Shown here in pieces: positions 40,685 to 49,626 of a stretch of DNA of 64,000 bases. The stretch covers positions 1 through 64,000 of the forward strand of contig DATAUE010000036.1 in NCBI GenBank assembly GCA_036268425.1, written 5' to 3'. Made by a program: the position numbers and the translations under genes. Positions within the stretch are counted from its first letter, which is position 1. Every line of letters starts with the position of its first letter. The notes below the pieces were generated by a model. It was not told the DNA's origin. It did no database searches and saw only the letters and a list, made by a program, of their open reading frames with translations. This DNA comes from DATARH01 sp036268425. GTDB taxonomy: Bacteria; Pseudomonadota; Alphaproteobacteria; ATCC43930; CGMCC-115725.

Positions 40685-42010
40685 ATGAGCGCCGTCGTCG
40701 AATTTCCGGCAAAGCCCGAAGCGCGTGATTACCTCGCCTGCTTTGCGCGCGACATCACCGAGCCGGGCTGGCTGGCGGCGCGGCGGCAGCAATCGATGAC
40801 CCGTTTTGCCGAACTCGGTTTTCCGAGCCGCCGCAGCGAGAACTGGCGCTATCTCGATTTGCAGCCCTTGCAGCAGCATCCCTTGTTGCCGGCGCGCGCC
40901 ACCGCCACCGCCACCGACGAAGCTACGCTGCGCCGTCGCCTCTCGGCGGTATCCCTGCCCGATGGCAACTCCCGCCTGGTGTTGGTGGACGGCCGTTTCT
41001 CACCCGCCCTCTCCAATCTCAAGCTGCCGAAGGGGGTCTGGTTCGGGTCGATGGCGCAAGCGATGCGTGACCGCGCCGATCTCGTGCAGGCCGCGATCGA
41101 AGACAATGCGGCGGACTCGGCGCACCCGTTCACCGCGTTGAACACCGCGTTTTTCGCCGATGGTTATGTGCTCGATATCGCGGTGGAACTCGCGCTCGAC
41201 CGGATAATCGAGATCATCCATCTCGGTTCCGGTGCGACCGCCGGCTCATTCCACACCCGCAGCCTGATTTCGCTCGGCAACGGTGCACGCGCGCGAATCG
41301 TCGAAACCTATATTGGCGAGGGCCGCTACTGGCGGAACGATGTCGTCGCCGTACAACTCGGCACGGGGGCGGAATTGTCACGTGCGGTGCTCGTCGAAGA
41401 AGGTATCGAAGCGGTACATCTGGCACAGGTCGATGCAACGCTCGGCACCAATTCCTCTTTCGACGGGTTTGCGCTGTTGCTGAGCGGCCGCCGGGCGCGT
41501 CAGGAAGCGAATGTGCGCATCGTCGGGGAAGGAGCGCGCTGCCGGCTCGACGGCGCGTTCCTGGTCGCCGGCAACGACGAGGCCAATATCGTCACGGCGG
41601 TCGATCACGCCGCGGTGGGCGGGCGGACGCGCGAATTGATCAAGGGCGTCGCGGCCGGTCGCGGGCACGGTGCGTTTCAGGGCAGGATCGTCGTGCGCGA
41701 GCATGCCCAGAAAACCGATGCGCAGCAGACCAGCCGCAATCTTATCATCGGCCGCCGCGCCGTCATCGATACCAAGCCGGAACTTGAGATTTATGCGGAC
41801 GACGTCAAATGCGCCCACGGCGCCACGGTCGGCGATCTCGACGAGGCGGCGCTGTTCTATCTGCGCGCTCGCGGCATCCCCGATGACGAAGCGCGCCAAA
41901 TGCTGATCGAAGGCTTTTTGCGCGAGGCGGTCGAGGAAATCGACGACGCGGCCGCGCGCGAGTATTTGCTGCGCCGGCTGGCCGCGAGGCTGGCCCGGCC
42001 GGAGGAGTAG
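40685..42010 (+). CDS. sufD: Fe-S cluster assembly protein SufD
   Basis: SufD is the SufB paralogue that joins the SufBC2D complex and helps iron entry. The protein has 441 residues. The N-terminal half is variable. The C-terminal beta-helix contains LIKGVAAGRGHGAFQGRIVV, TDAQQTSRNLIIGRRAVIDTKPELEIYADDVKCAHGATVGDLDE and FYLRARGIPDDEARQMLIEGF, the standard SufD landmarks. ATG 40685 has AAGGGG a few bases upstream; an in-frame ATG at 40640 would add 15 unrelated residues. It is followed by sufS after one base. Confidence 0.96.
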   Translation: MSAVVEFPAKPEARDYLACFARDITEPGWLAARRQQSMTRFAELGFPSRRSENWRYLDLQPLQQHPLLPARATATATDEATLRRRLSAVSLPDGNSRLVLVDGRFSPALSNLKLPKGVWFGSMAQAMRDRADLVQAAIEDNAADSAHPFTALNTAFFADGYVLDIAVELALDRIIEIIHLGSGATAGSFHTRSLISLGNGARARIVETYIGEGRYWRNDVVAVQLGTGAELSRAVLVEEGIEAVHLAQVDATLGTNSSFDGFALLLSGRRARQEANVRIVGEGARCRLDGAFLVAGNDEANIVTAVDHAAVGGRTRELIKGVAAGRGHGAFQGRIVVREHAQKTDAQQTSRNLIIGRRAVIDTKPELEIYADDVKCAHGATVGDLDEAALFYLRARGIPDDEARQMLIEGFLREAVEEIDDAAAREYLLRRLAARLARPEE

Positions 42011-42011
42011 G

Positions 42012-43256
42012 ATGGACACGCTGGTGGCCGACAACCCGCGCGCCGCGCTCGATCCGCGCGTGCTGCGGCGCGAATTCCCGATCTTCGACAACAACCCCGG
42101 CTTGGTGTTCCTCGATTCCGGCGCGAGTGCCGAAAAACCGCGCCAGGTGATCGACGGCCTCGCCGAGTTCTATCGCCGTGACTACGCCAATGTGCATCGC
42201 GGCGTCTACGCGCTGAGCGCCCGCTCGACCGACCGGTTCGAGGAAGCGCGCGAGAAGGTGCGGGCATTCCTCAATGCCGCCGACGAGCGCGAGATTGTCT
42301 TTGTGCGCGGCGCCACCGAAGCGATCAACCTCGTCGCGCAAAGCTGGGGTCCGGCCCATGTGCAGGCCGGCGACGAGATCGTGATCAGCGATGTCGAGCA
42401 CCACTCGAACCTCGTGCCGTGGCAGATGTTGCGCGACCGGGTCGGTGCGAAATTGCTGATGGCGCCGACCGACGAAACCGGCGAGTTCGACCTCGCGGCC
42501 TTCGAGGCGATGCTGTCACCGCGCACCCGCCTCGTCGCGGTGACGCATGTCTCGAACGTGACCGGCGCCTTGCTGCCGGTCGAGCGCATCGTCGCGCTGG
42601 CGCATCGGCATGGCGCCACGGTGCTGGTCGATGGCTGCCAGGCTATTCCGCGAATGCCGGTCGACGTGCAGGCGATCGGCTGCGATTTCTATGCGTTTTC
42701 CGGACACAAGGCGTACGGGCCGACCGGCACGGGCGTGCTGTACGGCCGTTACGCGGCGCTCGACGCGATGCCGCCCTGGCAGGCCGGCGGCGGGATGATC
42801 CTCAACGTCACGCTGGCCCATACCGATTTCCAGGAGCCGCCGCATCGCTTCGAGGCCGGCACACCAGACATCGCCGGCGCGGTCGGGCTGTCGCTGGCGA
42901 TCGATTTTATTGAATCAATCGGCCGCGACGCGATCCGCGACCACGAGGAAAAGCTAACCGGTTATGCGGTCGACCGTCTGTCGCGTATTCCCGGCCTCGA
43001 CCTTGTCGGCGGCGGGCAGCGGCGGATCAGCGTGTTGTCGTTCAATCTCGATGGCGTGCACCCCCACGATGTCGGCACCGTGCTCGACCAGCACAATGTC
43101 GCCGTCAGGGTCGGCAATCACTGTGCCCAGCCGCTGATGGACAAGCTCGGCGTCGCCGGCACAGTGCGCGCCTCGCTCGGAATCTACAATGACGAGGCCG
43201 ATATCGACCGGCTTGCCCAAGCGATCGAGGCCTGCCGGGAGATGTTTTCGCGATGA
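42012..43256 (+). CDS. sufS: Cysteine desulfurase SufS
   Basis: SufS removes sulfur from cysteine as a persulfide for cluster assembly. The 414-residue PLP enzyme has the cofactor lysine Lys233 in FSGHKAYGPTG, the persulfide-forming Cys371 in VGNHCAQPLMDKLG, and the phosphate-binding ATEAINLVAQ at 101-110. The DVEHHSNLVPW segment contains the substrate-side His. This is the group II (SufS/CsdA) type, distinguished by the longer spacing to the active-site cysteine. The stop overlaps the sufU start (ATGA). Confidence 0.97.
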   Translation: MDTLVADNPRAALDPRVLRREFPIFDNNPGLVFLDSGASAEKPRQVIDGLAEFYRRDYANVHRGVYALSARSTDRFEEAREKVRAFLNAADEREIVFVRGATEAINLVAQSWGPAHVQAGDEIVISDVEHHSNLVPWQMLRDRVGAKLLMAPTDETGEFDLAAFEAMLSPRTRLVAVTHVSNVTGALLPVERIVALAHRHGATVLVDGCQAIPRMPVDVQAIGCDFYAFSGHKAYGPTGTGVLYGRYAALDAMPPWQAGGGMILNVTLAHTDFQEPPHRFEAGTPDIAGAVGLSLAIDFIESIGRDAIRDHEEKLTGYAVDRLSRIPGLDLVGGGQRRISVLSFNLDGVHPHDVGTVLDQHNVAVRVGNHCAQPLMDKLGVAGTVRASLGIYNDEADIDRLAQAIEACREMFSR

Positions 43257-43732
43257 TGGATTTGCGCGAGCTTTACCAGGATATCATCCTCGATCACGGC
43301 CGCCATCCGCGCAACCAGCGGGCCTTGGAGCATCCGACGCATCTGGCGAAGGGGCACAACCCGCTTTGCGGCGACCGGGTGACGGTGTATCTCGCGATCG
43401 ACGGCGACCGCATCGCCGATGTCAGCTTTGACGGGCGGGGCTGCGCGATCTCGACCGCTGCGGCATCGCTGATGACCGAGGTGCTGAAAGGCAAGACGCT
43501 CGACGAGGCACACGCGCTGTTCGCACAGTTCCACGCCAGCGTGACCGGCGGCGCCGAGCCCACGGAACTGCCCGAGGCGCTGCAGGAAGATGCCGAACGG
43601 CTGGAGCCGCTGAGTGGGGTCAAGGCCTATCCGACCCGGATCAAATGCGCCACTTTGCCGTGGCACGCGTTTGAGGCCGCGCTGAAGAACGGCCTTGCCG
43701 GCAGCGACGGCGCCACAGTCAAGACCGAGTAG
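43253..43732 (+). CDS. sufU: SufU-type sulfur transfer / scaffold protein
   Basis: SufU accepts persulfide from SufS and is zinc-bound in Gram-positive bacteria. The 159-residue protein has the LYQDIILDHGRHPRN start and the three cysteines Cys39 (NPLCGD), Cys64 (GRGCAIS) and Cys132 (IKCATLPWHA), with Asp41 two residues after the first. The ~18-residue stretch between the second and third cysteines (GGAEPTELPEALQEDAERL) distinguishes SufU from IscU. No sufE is in this operon, which agrees with SufU taking that role. It overlaps sufS by four bases. Confidence 0.94.
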   Translation: MMDLRELYQDIILDHGRHPRNQRALEHPTHLAKGHNPLCGDRVTVYLAIDGDRIADVSFDGRGCAISTAAASLMTEVLKGKTLDEAHALFAQFHASVTGGAEPTELPEALQEDAERLEPLSGVKAYPTRIKCATLPWHAFEAALKNGLAGSDGATVKTE

Positions 43733-43743
43733 AGGAAAACCGC

Positions 43744-44142
43744 ATGGCCGCGGAAGAGCACGAGCACGACTATTTCGATTTCGCGCCAGAACCGCCGCCC
43801 GAAACCGAAGGCGTCGAACGCCCGGACGGCGAGGATGACCCCGAACTGCTCGAGCCGGTGCTTGAGGCGCTGAAAACGGTTCGGGACCCGGAAATCCCGG
43901 TCAACCTGGTCGATCTTGGGCTGATTTACGAACTCGTCGTGCGCCAGGGCGGCATCGTCTATATCGAGATGACGCTGACTACCCCAGCCTGCCCGGTTGC
44001 GCAAAGCATGCCGGGCGAGGTCGAGAGCGCGGTGCGGATGGTCGAAGGCGTCAACGAAGTCCGCGTTAAGCTCGTCTGGACGCCGCCCTGGGACCGCGAC
44101 CGCATGAGCGAGGCGGCGCAGCTTGAACTGGGGCTGATGTAG
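43744..44142 (+). CDS. sufT: SufT, DUF59 / MIP18 family Fe-S maturation protein
   Basis: SufT-type proteins contain a MIP18 (DUF59) domain and help deliver iron-sulfur clusters. The 132-residue product has an acidic N-terminus (about residues 1-35) and then the domain: VLEALKTVRDPEIPVNLVDLGLIYEL, TTPACPVAQSMPGEVESAV and RVKLVWTPPWDRDRMSE. The conserved Asp-Pro-Glu-Ile and the cysteine in TPACP are the landmark residues. It ends the operon. The next genes are on the opposite strand 20 bp away. Confidence 0.92.
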   Translation: MAAEEHEHDYFDFAPEPPPETEGVERPDGEDDPELLEPVLEALKTVRDPEIPVNLVDLGLIYELVVRQGGIVYIEMTLTTPACPVAQSMPGEVESAVRMVEGVNEVRVKLVWTPPWDRDRMSEAAQLELGLM

Positions 44143-44161
44143 CCCCGTTCACAGAAAGCGG

Positions 44162-46042
44162 CTAGCCGAGGATACCGCGGCGGCGCAACTCTTCGATCAA
44201 CTGATCGGCCAGCGCGACAGCGTCATGACCGACCGTCGTCAGGCGGATATCGGGGTTTTCCGGCGCCTCATAAGCTGAATCAATGCCCGTGAAATTCGGA
44301 ATTTCGCCGCTTTGCGCCTTGGCGTAAAGGCCCTTGGGGTCGCGCCGGATACATTCGTCGATCGGCGTATCAATAAACACTTCGAGAAATGCGTGCGGCA
44401 CCGCGATGTCGCGCGCCATCTGGCGATCGGCGCGAAACGGCGAAATAAACGCGCACACCGCAATCAGCCCGCCATCGCCCAGCAGCCGCGCCACCTCGCC
44501 GACCCGGCGGATGTTTTCGACCCGGTCGGTATCGGTAAAGCCGAGATCGCGGTTGAGGCCGTGCCGCACATTGTCGCCGTCGAGCAGCATCGTGTGGCAG
44601 CCGAGCGCCAGCAGCCGCTGTTCCAGAATGTTGGCGATCGTCGATTTACCGGCGCCCGACAGCCCGGTGAACCACAACACCGCCGGCTGATGCCCTTTCA
44701 GCTCGGCCCGCTGCACCGGCGTCACGGTCGACTGATGCCAGTGAATGTTGGTCGCCCGCCGCAGCGCAAAGTCGATGACGCCGGCACCGGCAGTGTCGAG
44801 CGTCAGCCGGTCGATCAGGATAAAGCCGCCAGTGTCGCGGCTTTTCGCATAAGGGTCGAACGCCAGCGGCACGCTGGTCGCGACATTGCATACGCCGATT
44901 TCGTTGATCGCCAGCGTGCGGGCCGCGACATGCGCGCCGCTTTCGATGTCGATGCGATGCTTCAGCCCGGTCACCGTCGCGGAGACCGTGCGCGTCCCCA
45001 GCTTGAGCCAGTACGAGCGGCCGGGAACCAGCGGGTCTTCCCGCATCCACACCACATTCGCCTCGAACTGGTCGGCGAACTCGGCCGGCGCCGCCGGATC
45101 GACCAGCAGATCACCGCGCGACACGTCGATTTCGTCTTCAAGGGTCAAGGTAACCGCGTCGCCGGCAGAGGCGCGCGGCAAAGGGCCGTCGAACGTCACG
45201 ATCTCCTTGACGCGCGAGGGCCGCGCCGACCCCATTGCAACGATCGGATCGCCGACCGCGATCGACCCCGCGGCAACCGTGCCGGCAAACCCGCGGAAAT
45301 CGCTGTTCGGGCGGCTGACCCATTGCACCGGAAAGCGGAATTGTCCATCGGCCGAGGCGTCTTCGACCTCGATGTTTTCGAGATGCGCCAGCAGGCTCGG
45401 TCCCTGATACCAGGGTGTCTGCTCGGATGGTGCGGTCAGATTGTCGCCAAACCGCGCCGATAGCGGGATCATCGTCAGCGATGCGAATTTAAGATCGGCG
45501 GCGAACTTGGCATATTCTGCGGTGATCGCGTCAAACACGCCGCGGTCGAAACCCATCAGGTCGAGCTTGTTGACCGCGAGCACGACATGGCGCACGCCGA
45601 ACAGCGAACAGATCAGCGAATGCCGCCGCGTCTGCGGCAGCAACCCTTTGCGCGCATCGATCAGCAGCACGGCTGCATCGGCAGTCGAGGCGCCGATCGC
45701 CATGTTGCGGGTGTACTGCTCGTGGCCCGGCGTATCTGCGATGATAAAGCTGCGCCGCTCGGTCGAGAAAAACCGGTACGCGACATCGATCGTGATGCGC
45801 TGGTGCCGTTCGTCTTCGAGACCGTCCAGCAACAGCGAGAAATCGATATCGCCGCCAGTCGTGCCAAAACGCCGGGAATCGACCTTTAGCGTCTCCAGCT
45901 GGTCGCCCATGATGACATCGGCTTCAAACAGCAGCCGGCCAATCAGCGTCGATTTGCCGTCATCGACCGAACCGCATGTCAAAAACCGCAACAGCGTCTT
46001 GTCGGGAGTGGCGGCGGCGCCTTCGCCGCGATCGTGCGGCAT
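44162..46042 (-). CDS. cysNC: Bifunctional sulfate adenylyltransferase GTPase subunit / APS kinase (CysNC)
   Basis: The protein joins the GTPase subunit of ATP sulfurylase (CysN) with adenylylsulfate kinase (CysC), so sulfate is turned into APS and then PAPS. It has 626 residues. The EF-Tu-like G domain carries GSVDDGKSTLIG (24-35), DTPGHEQYTRNM and NKLDLMGF. The kinase domain starts near residue 450 with GLSGAGKST (460-468), and DGDNVRHGLNRDLGF is its APS-binding loop. Fused CysNC is common in alphaproteobacteria. It overlaps cysD by one base (TGATG), so the two subunits are made together. The gene is convergent to sufT. Confidence 0.96.
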   Translation of the reverse strand: MPHDRGEGAAATPDKTLLRFLTCGSVDDGKSTLIGRLLFEADVIMGDQLETLKVDSRRFGTTGGDIDFSLLLDGLEDERHQRITIDVAYRFFSTERRSFIIADTPGHEQYTRNMAIGASTADAAVLLIDARKGLLPQTRRHSLICSLFGVRHVVLAVNKLDLMGFDRGVFDAITAEYAKFAADLKFASLTMIPLSARFGDNLTAPSEQTPWYQGPSLLAHLENIEVEDASADGQFRFPVQWVSRPNSDFRGFAGTVAAGSIAVGDPIVAMGSARPSRVKEIVTFDGPLPRASAGDAVTLTLEDEIDVSRGDLLVDPAAPAEFADQFEANVVWMREDPLVPGRSYWLKLGTRTVSATVTGLKHRIDIESGAHVAARTLAINEIGVCNVATSVPLAFDPYAKSRDTGGFILIDRLTLDTAGAGVIDFALRRATNIHWHQSTVTPVQRAELKGHQPAVLWFTGLSGAGKSTIANILEQRLLALGCHTMLLDGDNVRHGLNRDLGFTDTDRVENIRRVGEVARLLGDGGLIAVCAFISPFRADRQMARDIAVPHAFLEVFIDTPIDECIRRDPKGLYAKAQSGEIPNFTGIDSAYEAPENPDIRLTTVGHDAVALADQLIEELRRRGILG

Positions 46043-47004
46043 CAGAAATACCCCTCGCGCTTTTTGCGCTCCATCGAGGCCGTCTCATCGCTGTCGATCA
46101 GGCGGCCCTGCCGCTCGGAGACCCGCGAGTCGCGCAACTCGCTGACGATCGCGGAAACCGTGGCGGCGTCCGATTCGACCGCTCCGGTCAACGGATAGCA
46201 GCCGAGCGTGCGGAACCGTACCATGCGCATTTCCGGGGTTTCGCCGGGTTCGAGCGGCAGCCGGTGGTCATCGACCATGATCCATACGCCGCCACGCCGC
46301 ACCACCGGCCGCAGTTTTGCCAGATAGAGCGGCACCAGCGGTATGTTCTCCGCTTCGATGTATTCCCAGATGTCGAGTTCCGTCCAGTTGGACAGCGGAA
46401 AGACCCGCATCGTTTCACCGGGCGCGAGGCGCGTGTTATAAAGCCGCCATAACTCCGGCCGCTGCCGCCGCGGTTCCCAGCCGTGATCGGCGCCACGCAG
46501 CGAAAACACCCGTTCCTTGGCGCGGCTTTTCTCTTCGTCGCGCCGCGCGCCGCCGATCGCCGCGTCGAACCCGGCCTTGTCGAGCGCCTGCTTCAAGGCT
46601 TCGGTCTTCATCACCGACGTATGCAAGGCCGAGCCCGAGGCGATCGGATTGATGCCGCGCGCCACCCCTTCCTGGTTGGTGTGGACGATCAGGTCGAGAT
46701 CGAATTCGCGCGCCAGGTTGTCGCGAAATGCGATCATTTCGCGAAATTTCCAGGTCGTGTCGACATGCAGCAGCGGCATCGGCAACCGCGCGGGATAAAA
46801 CGCCTTGCGCGCGAGATGCACGAGCACGCCGGAATCCTTGCCGATCGAGTACATCAGCACCGGGTTGCGGAACTCGGCCGCAACCTCGCGCAAAATCGCG
46901 ATGGTTTCGGCTTCCAGACGGCGCAGATGGCGCGGCAGGCCGCTGCCAATAGGCCCGACCGGCGTTTTATCGTCGGCGGCCGGCGAACCGGAACCGCCGC
47001 TCAT
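46042..47004 (-). CDS. cysD: Sulfate adenylyltransferase subunit 2 (CysD)
   Basis: CysD carries out the adenylyl transfer of sulfate activation and depends on CysN GTPase. The 320-residue protein has the PP-loop SIGKDSG (53-59), HTNQEGVARGINP, GGARRDEEKSRAKERVFSLR and FPLSNWTELDIWEYI, all hallmarks of the family. ATG 47004 has CGGAG eight bases upstream; reading further upstream adds a Pro/Arg-rich stretch with no similarity. A single-domain response regulator gene ends 19 bp before this start, on the same strand. Confidence 0.96.
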   Translation of the reverse strand: MSGGSGSPAADDKTPVGPIGSGLPRHLRRLEAETIAILREVAAEFRNPVLMYSIGKDSGVLVHLARKAFYPARLPMPLLHVDTTWKFREMIAFRDNLAREFDLDLIVHTNQEGVARGINPIASGSALHTSVMKTEALKQALDKAGFDAAIGGARRDEEKSRAKERVFSLRGADHGWEPRRQRPELWRLYNTRLAPGETMRVFPLSNWTELDIWEYIEAENIPLVPLYLAKLRPVVRRGGVWIMVDDHRLPLEPGETPEMRMVRFRTLGCYPLTGAVESDAATVSAIVSELRDSRVSERQGRLIDSDETASMERKKREGYF

Positions 47005-47023
47005 CGCATTTCTCCGAGGCGGG

Positions 47024-47434
47024 TCAATTCTCCGAGGCGGAGCGCCCCGGCAGTTCGCCGGCGGTGTGCGCGGCATGGGCCAGCGCATCGCCGACCGTGT
47101 CGATCAACACCTGCTCGCTGAGCGGCTTTGCCAGATAAGAAAAGACGCCGCTGGCAATCGCCCGTTGCTGCTCGCCCGTTGTCGGAAGAGCGGTAATCAA
47201 GATTGTCGGTATCAGACAATTTTGGCCAACCAAGTAGTCATGGAGCGCGATTCCGGTCATGCCCGGCATCCTCACATCGAGGATCAGACATGACCCTTGC
47301 CGTACCTGGTCCGACCCAAGAAAATTCTCAGCCGAGTCAAATACAGCCGTAGTGAAACCGTGAGAATTCAACATCCGCCGTAGCGCATCGCGCACAGCCT
47401 TGTCGTCATCCACGATCGCAATGATCGGTTCCAT
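47024..47434 (-). CDS. Single-domain response regulator (FixJ-like receiver)
   Basis: This 136-residue protein is a stand-alone receiver domain. It carries VDDDKAVRDALRRML (Asp 9-11), the phosphoacceptor Asp53 in CLILDVRMPGMTG, a Thr/Ala switch residue in ILITALPT and Lys in SYLAKPLSEQ. The sequence is closest in type to FixJ/FixL-pathway receivers, but no DNA-binding domain follows: the last ~20 residues (AHTAGELPGRSASEN) are a short tail. It is therefore likely to signal by protein contact or phosphotransfer. The kinase gene is 103 bp upstream and cysD begins 19 bp downstream. Confidence 0.9.
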   Translation of the reverse strand: MEPIIAIVDDDKAVRDALRRMLNSHGFTTAVFDSAENFLGSDQVRQGSCLILDVRMPGMTGIALHDYLVGQNCLIPTILITALPTTGEQQRAIASGVFSYLAKPLSEQVLIDTVGDALAHAAHTAGELPGRSASEN

Positions 47435-47537
47435 CGGCCAAGAAACCTACCGCCATTCAAGGCGAACGATACTCCGTTCACCAATGCGCGATCGACCGGC
47501 CGAGGAGACAGTATGCTAGCAATTAAGAACAGCGTGG

Positions 47538-49370
47538 TCACTCCCTGTTGTACAGATTGACGCTCACCTCTGGTGAGCCACGCAAATCTGGCGCGCCGTC
47601 GGAACCTGTTGCAGCGCACAGCGTGAAACCGAATTTTGCGCCGTAAATCGTGCCCGGAACCGCCCAGAGAGAACCGCCATGCGCCTCGATGATCGACCGG
47701 CTGATTGCCAGTCCGACACCGATGCCATCCTTTTTGGTGGTGTAGAAACTCTCGAATAGTTGCGGCACCTGGGCGGCATCGAGACCGCTTCCGGCATCTT
47801 CGACGGTGACGATGACCTGGTCGCCGTCGACCGCTGACTTTACGGTCAGCGACCGCGTGCGTCCGGTCACGTCAGCCATCGCTTCGACCGCATTCGTCAC
47901 CAAATTCACCACGACCTGCTCAAGTTGCACCGGATCCCCCATCACCCGGGGGGCCGCGGCAAATTTCGTGCTAACGACGACGCGTTCCCGATCGATCGTA
48001 CCGCGCAGCAGATCGAGTACCCGGCCGACGACGCCGTTGACATCGACGGGGCGCTGCTTTGGCGATTCCTTGTTGAACAGGGCGCGGATGCGGGCAATGA
48101 CGTCACCCGCGCGATGGCCGTCCGTAACGATGCAATCGGCGGCGTCGCGGGCGTTTTCAAGCATCGGGGGATCGCGCATCAGCGACCGCAAGCAAGCGCT
48201 GCCGTTGGCGGTGATGGCGGCGAGCGGCTGGTTGATTTCGTGCGCGATCGCCGCCGCCAGTTCGGCCAGCGTCGCCAGGCGCAAGGTGCGGGCCAACCCA
48301 GCCTGCGCGTCCTGCAAGGCCTGTTCGGTGCGCTTGCGCTCGGTCAGGTCGATGACGGTGCCGATGAATTCGACGGCGTCTCCGGCGCCGCGCTTTACCT
48401 CACCGACGGCCTGAACATGCTTTGTCGTCCCGTCCGGAGTGACGATCCGCGCCTCGCAGGAAAAATCGTCGCGGTCCTCGATGGCGTGCGTGACGGCGTC
48501 TTCAAAGCGTGCCCGGTCGGCGCGATGCAGCCGCTCGGTAAACAACTCATAGGACGGCGCGCTGCCGTCGGGTTCGCTTTGGTGCTCGATGCCCAGCAGG
48601 TCGAAAAGCTGTGCTGACCATTGCATGTCGCCGGCTGGCAGTTGCAGACGCCAGCTTGCCGTACGGCTCAGTTTCTGGCCTTGCGCGAGCAGCGCTTCGC
48701 TGCGCCGCAATTCTTCCTCGGCGGCCTGCCGCTCGGCGATCTCGACCTGCAGCGCGGCATTGATCCGGCGCAGATCGGCGGTGCGCTGCTGCACCGTTGT
48801 CTCCAGCGCGTGATGGGCCCGGCGCCGCTGCGAACTCCAGCCGAACGTCATCAGCGTGCATAGGACAAACGCAACAAAGGACGGCAACTCATCGACTTCG
48901 ATGCGGAAGCTGAACAGCGGCGGCGTCCAGATGTCCTCGACAACGATGATCGACAGGATCACCGCGAAGCAGCCGGCGCCGCTGCCAAACCAGACGCTGG
49001 CCACCACCGCGACGTAAAACGGAAAGGTCGAGAAGCGTCCGGTCAATCCTTCGATCAGAAACCCAACCGCGGCCGCGATCGTCACGAACACGAATGCCGC
49101 GCCATAGCGCGTAATGGCGCGATCCATAAACGGATGCTCACCGCCGGGCGGCGGTTGTCTGCCGCCGAAGGCCGCGCGTGTTCGCGCGAGCAACGCCAGC
49201 CACAAACCCGAGGGCGGGCGCGAAGCAGCGGCATCGCCAGGAACGGCGCCAACCGGAACGGCGCCAACCGGGATGACGCTGGTTGCCGGGATGACGGCCG
49301 CAGCCGACATCGCAAACCGGGAAACCTTGCCGCTATGGTCGACCAAGCTCGCCAAGGCGCTGCTCATCAT
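47538..49370 (-). CDS. PAS-containing membrane histidine kinase
   Basis: A 610-residue hybrid-free kinase. The N-terminus (about 1-80) is Pro/Val/Gly-rich with GAVPVGAVPGDAA repeats. Membrane helices follow (AAFVFVTIAAAVGFLIEGL, FYVAVVASVWFGSGAGCFAV, FVAFVLCTLMTF) that resemble DUF4118/KdpD-type sensors. A coiled coil and a PAS domain (MQWSAQLFDLLGIEHQ ... VEFIGTVIDLTERKR) come next. The kinase core has the H-box AAAIAHEINQPLAAI, the N box NLVTNAVEAM and GIGVGLAISRSIIEAHGG. The HEINQPLAA motif is typical of DctB/FixL-type kinases. The downstream receiver protein is its likely partner. The signal is unknown. Confidence 0.88.
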   Translation of the reverse strand: MMSSALASLVDHSGKVSRFAMSAAAVIPATSVIPVGAVPVGAVPGDAAASRPPSGLWLALLARTRAAFGGRQPPPGGEHPFMDRAITRYGAAFVFVTIAAAVGFLIEGLTGRFSTFPFYVAVVASVWFGSGAGCFAVILSIIVVEDIWTPPLFSFRIEVDELPSFVAFVLCTLMTFGWSSQRRRAHHALETTVQQRTADLRRINAALQVEIAERQAAEEELRRSEALLAQGQKLSRTASWRLQLPAGDMQWSAQLFDLLGIEHQSEPDGSAPSYELFTERLHRADRARFEDAVTHAIEDRDDFSCEARIVTPDGTTKHVQAVGEVKRGAGDAVEFIGTVIDLTERKRTEQALQDAQAGLARTLRLATLAELAAAIAHEINQPLAAITANGSACLRSLMRDPPMLENARDAADCIVTDGHRAGDVIARIRALFNKESPKQRPVDVNGVVGRVLDLLRGTIDRERVVVSTKFAAAPRVMGDPVQLEQVVVNLVTNAVEAMADVTGRTRSLTVKSAVDGDQVIVTVEDAGSGLDAAQVPQLFESFYTTKKDGIGVGLAISRSIIEAHGGSLWAVPGTIYGAKFGFTLCAATGSDGAPDLRGSPEVSVNLYNRE

Positions 49371-49626
49371 CCGTTAGAACCGTTTTCCCGGCGGCATGCC
49401 GTCTGATATGGGCATCATCGTCGGGAGCCGAGACCTCTGGGTGCGGATACTATCCGAATTGTATATCGCGAGCCACGAAAGAGCCGCGCCCGCGATTGCC
49501 TGCGGCAATTACCGTCGTGGCCAGCATGATTGCCGGCGCGGTTGACTGTTTTCGGCGCGAGGTGCTTACCTCCGGCCCGCACGACGCACGACGCACGGCA
49601 CAACAAATTGGCGGCGGGAGAGGAAA

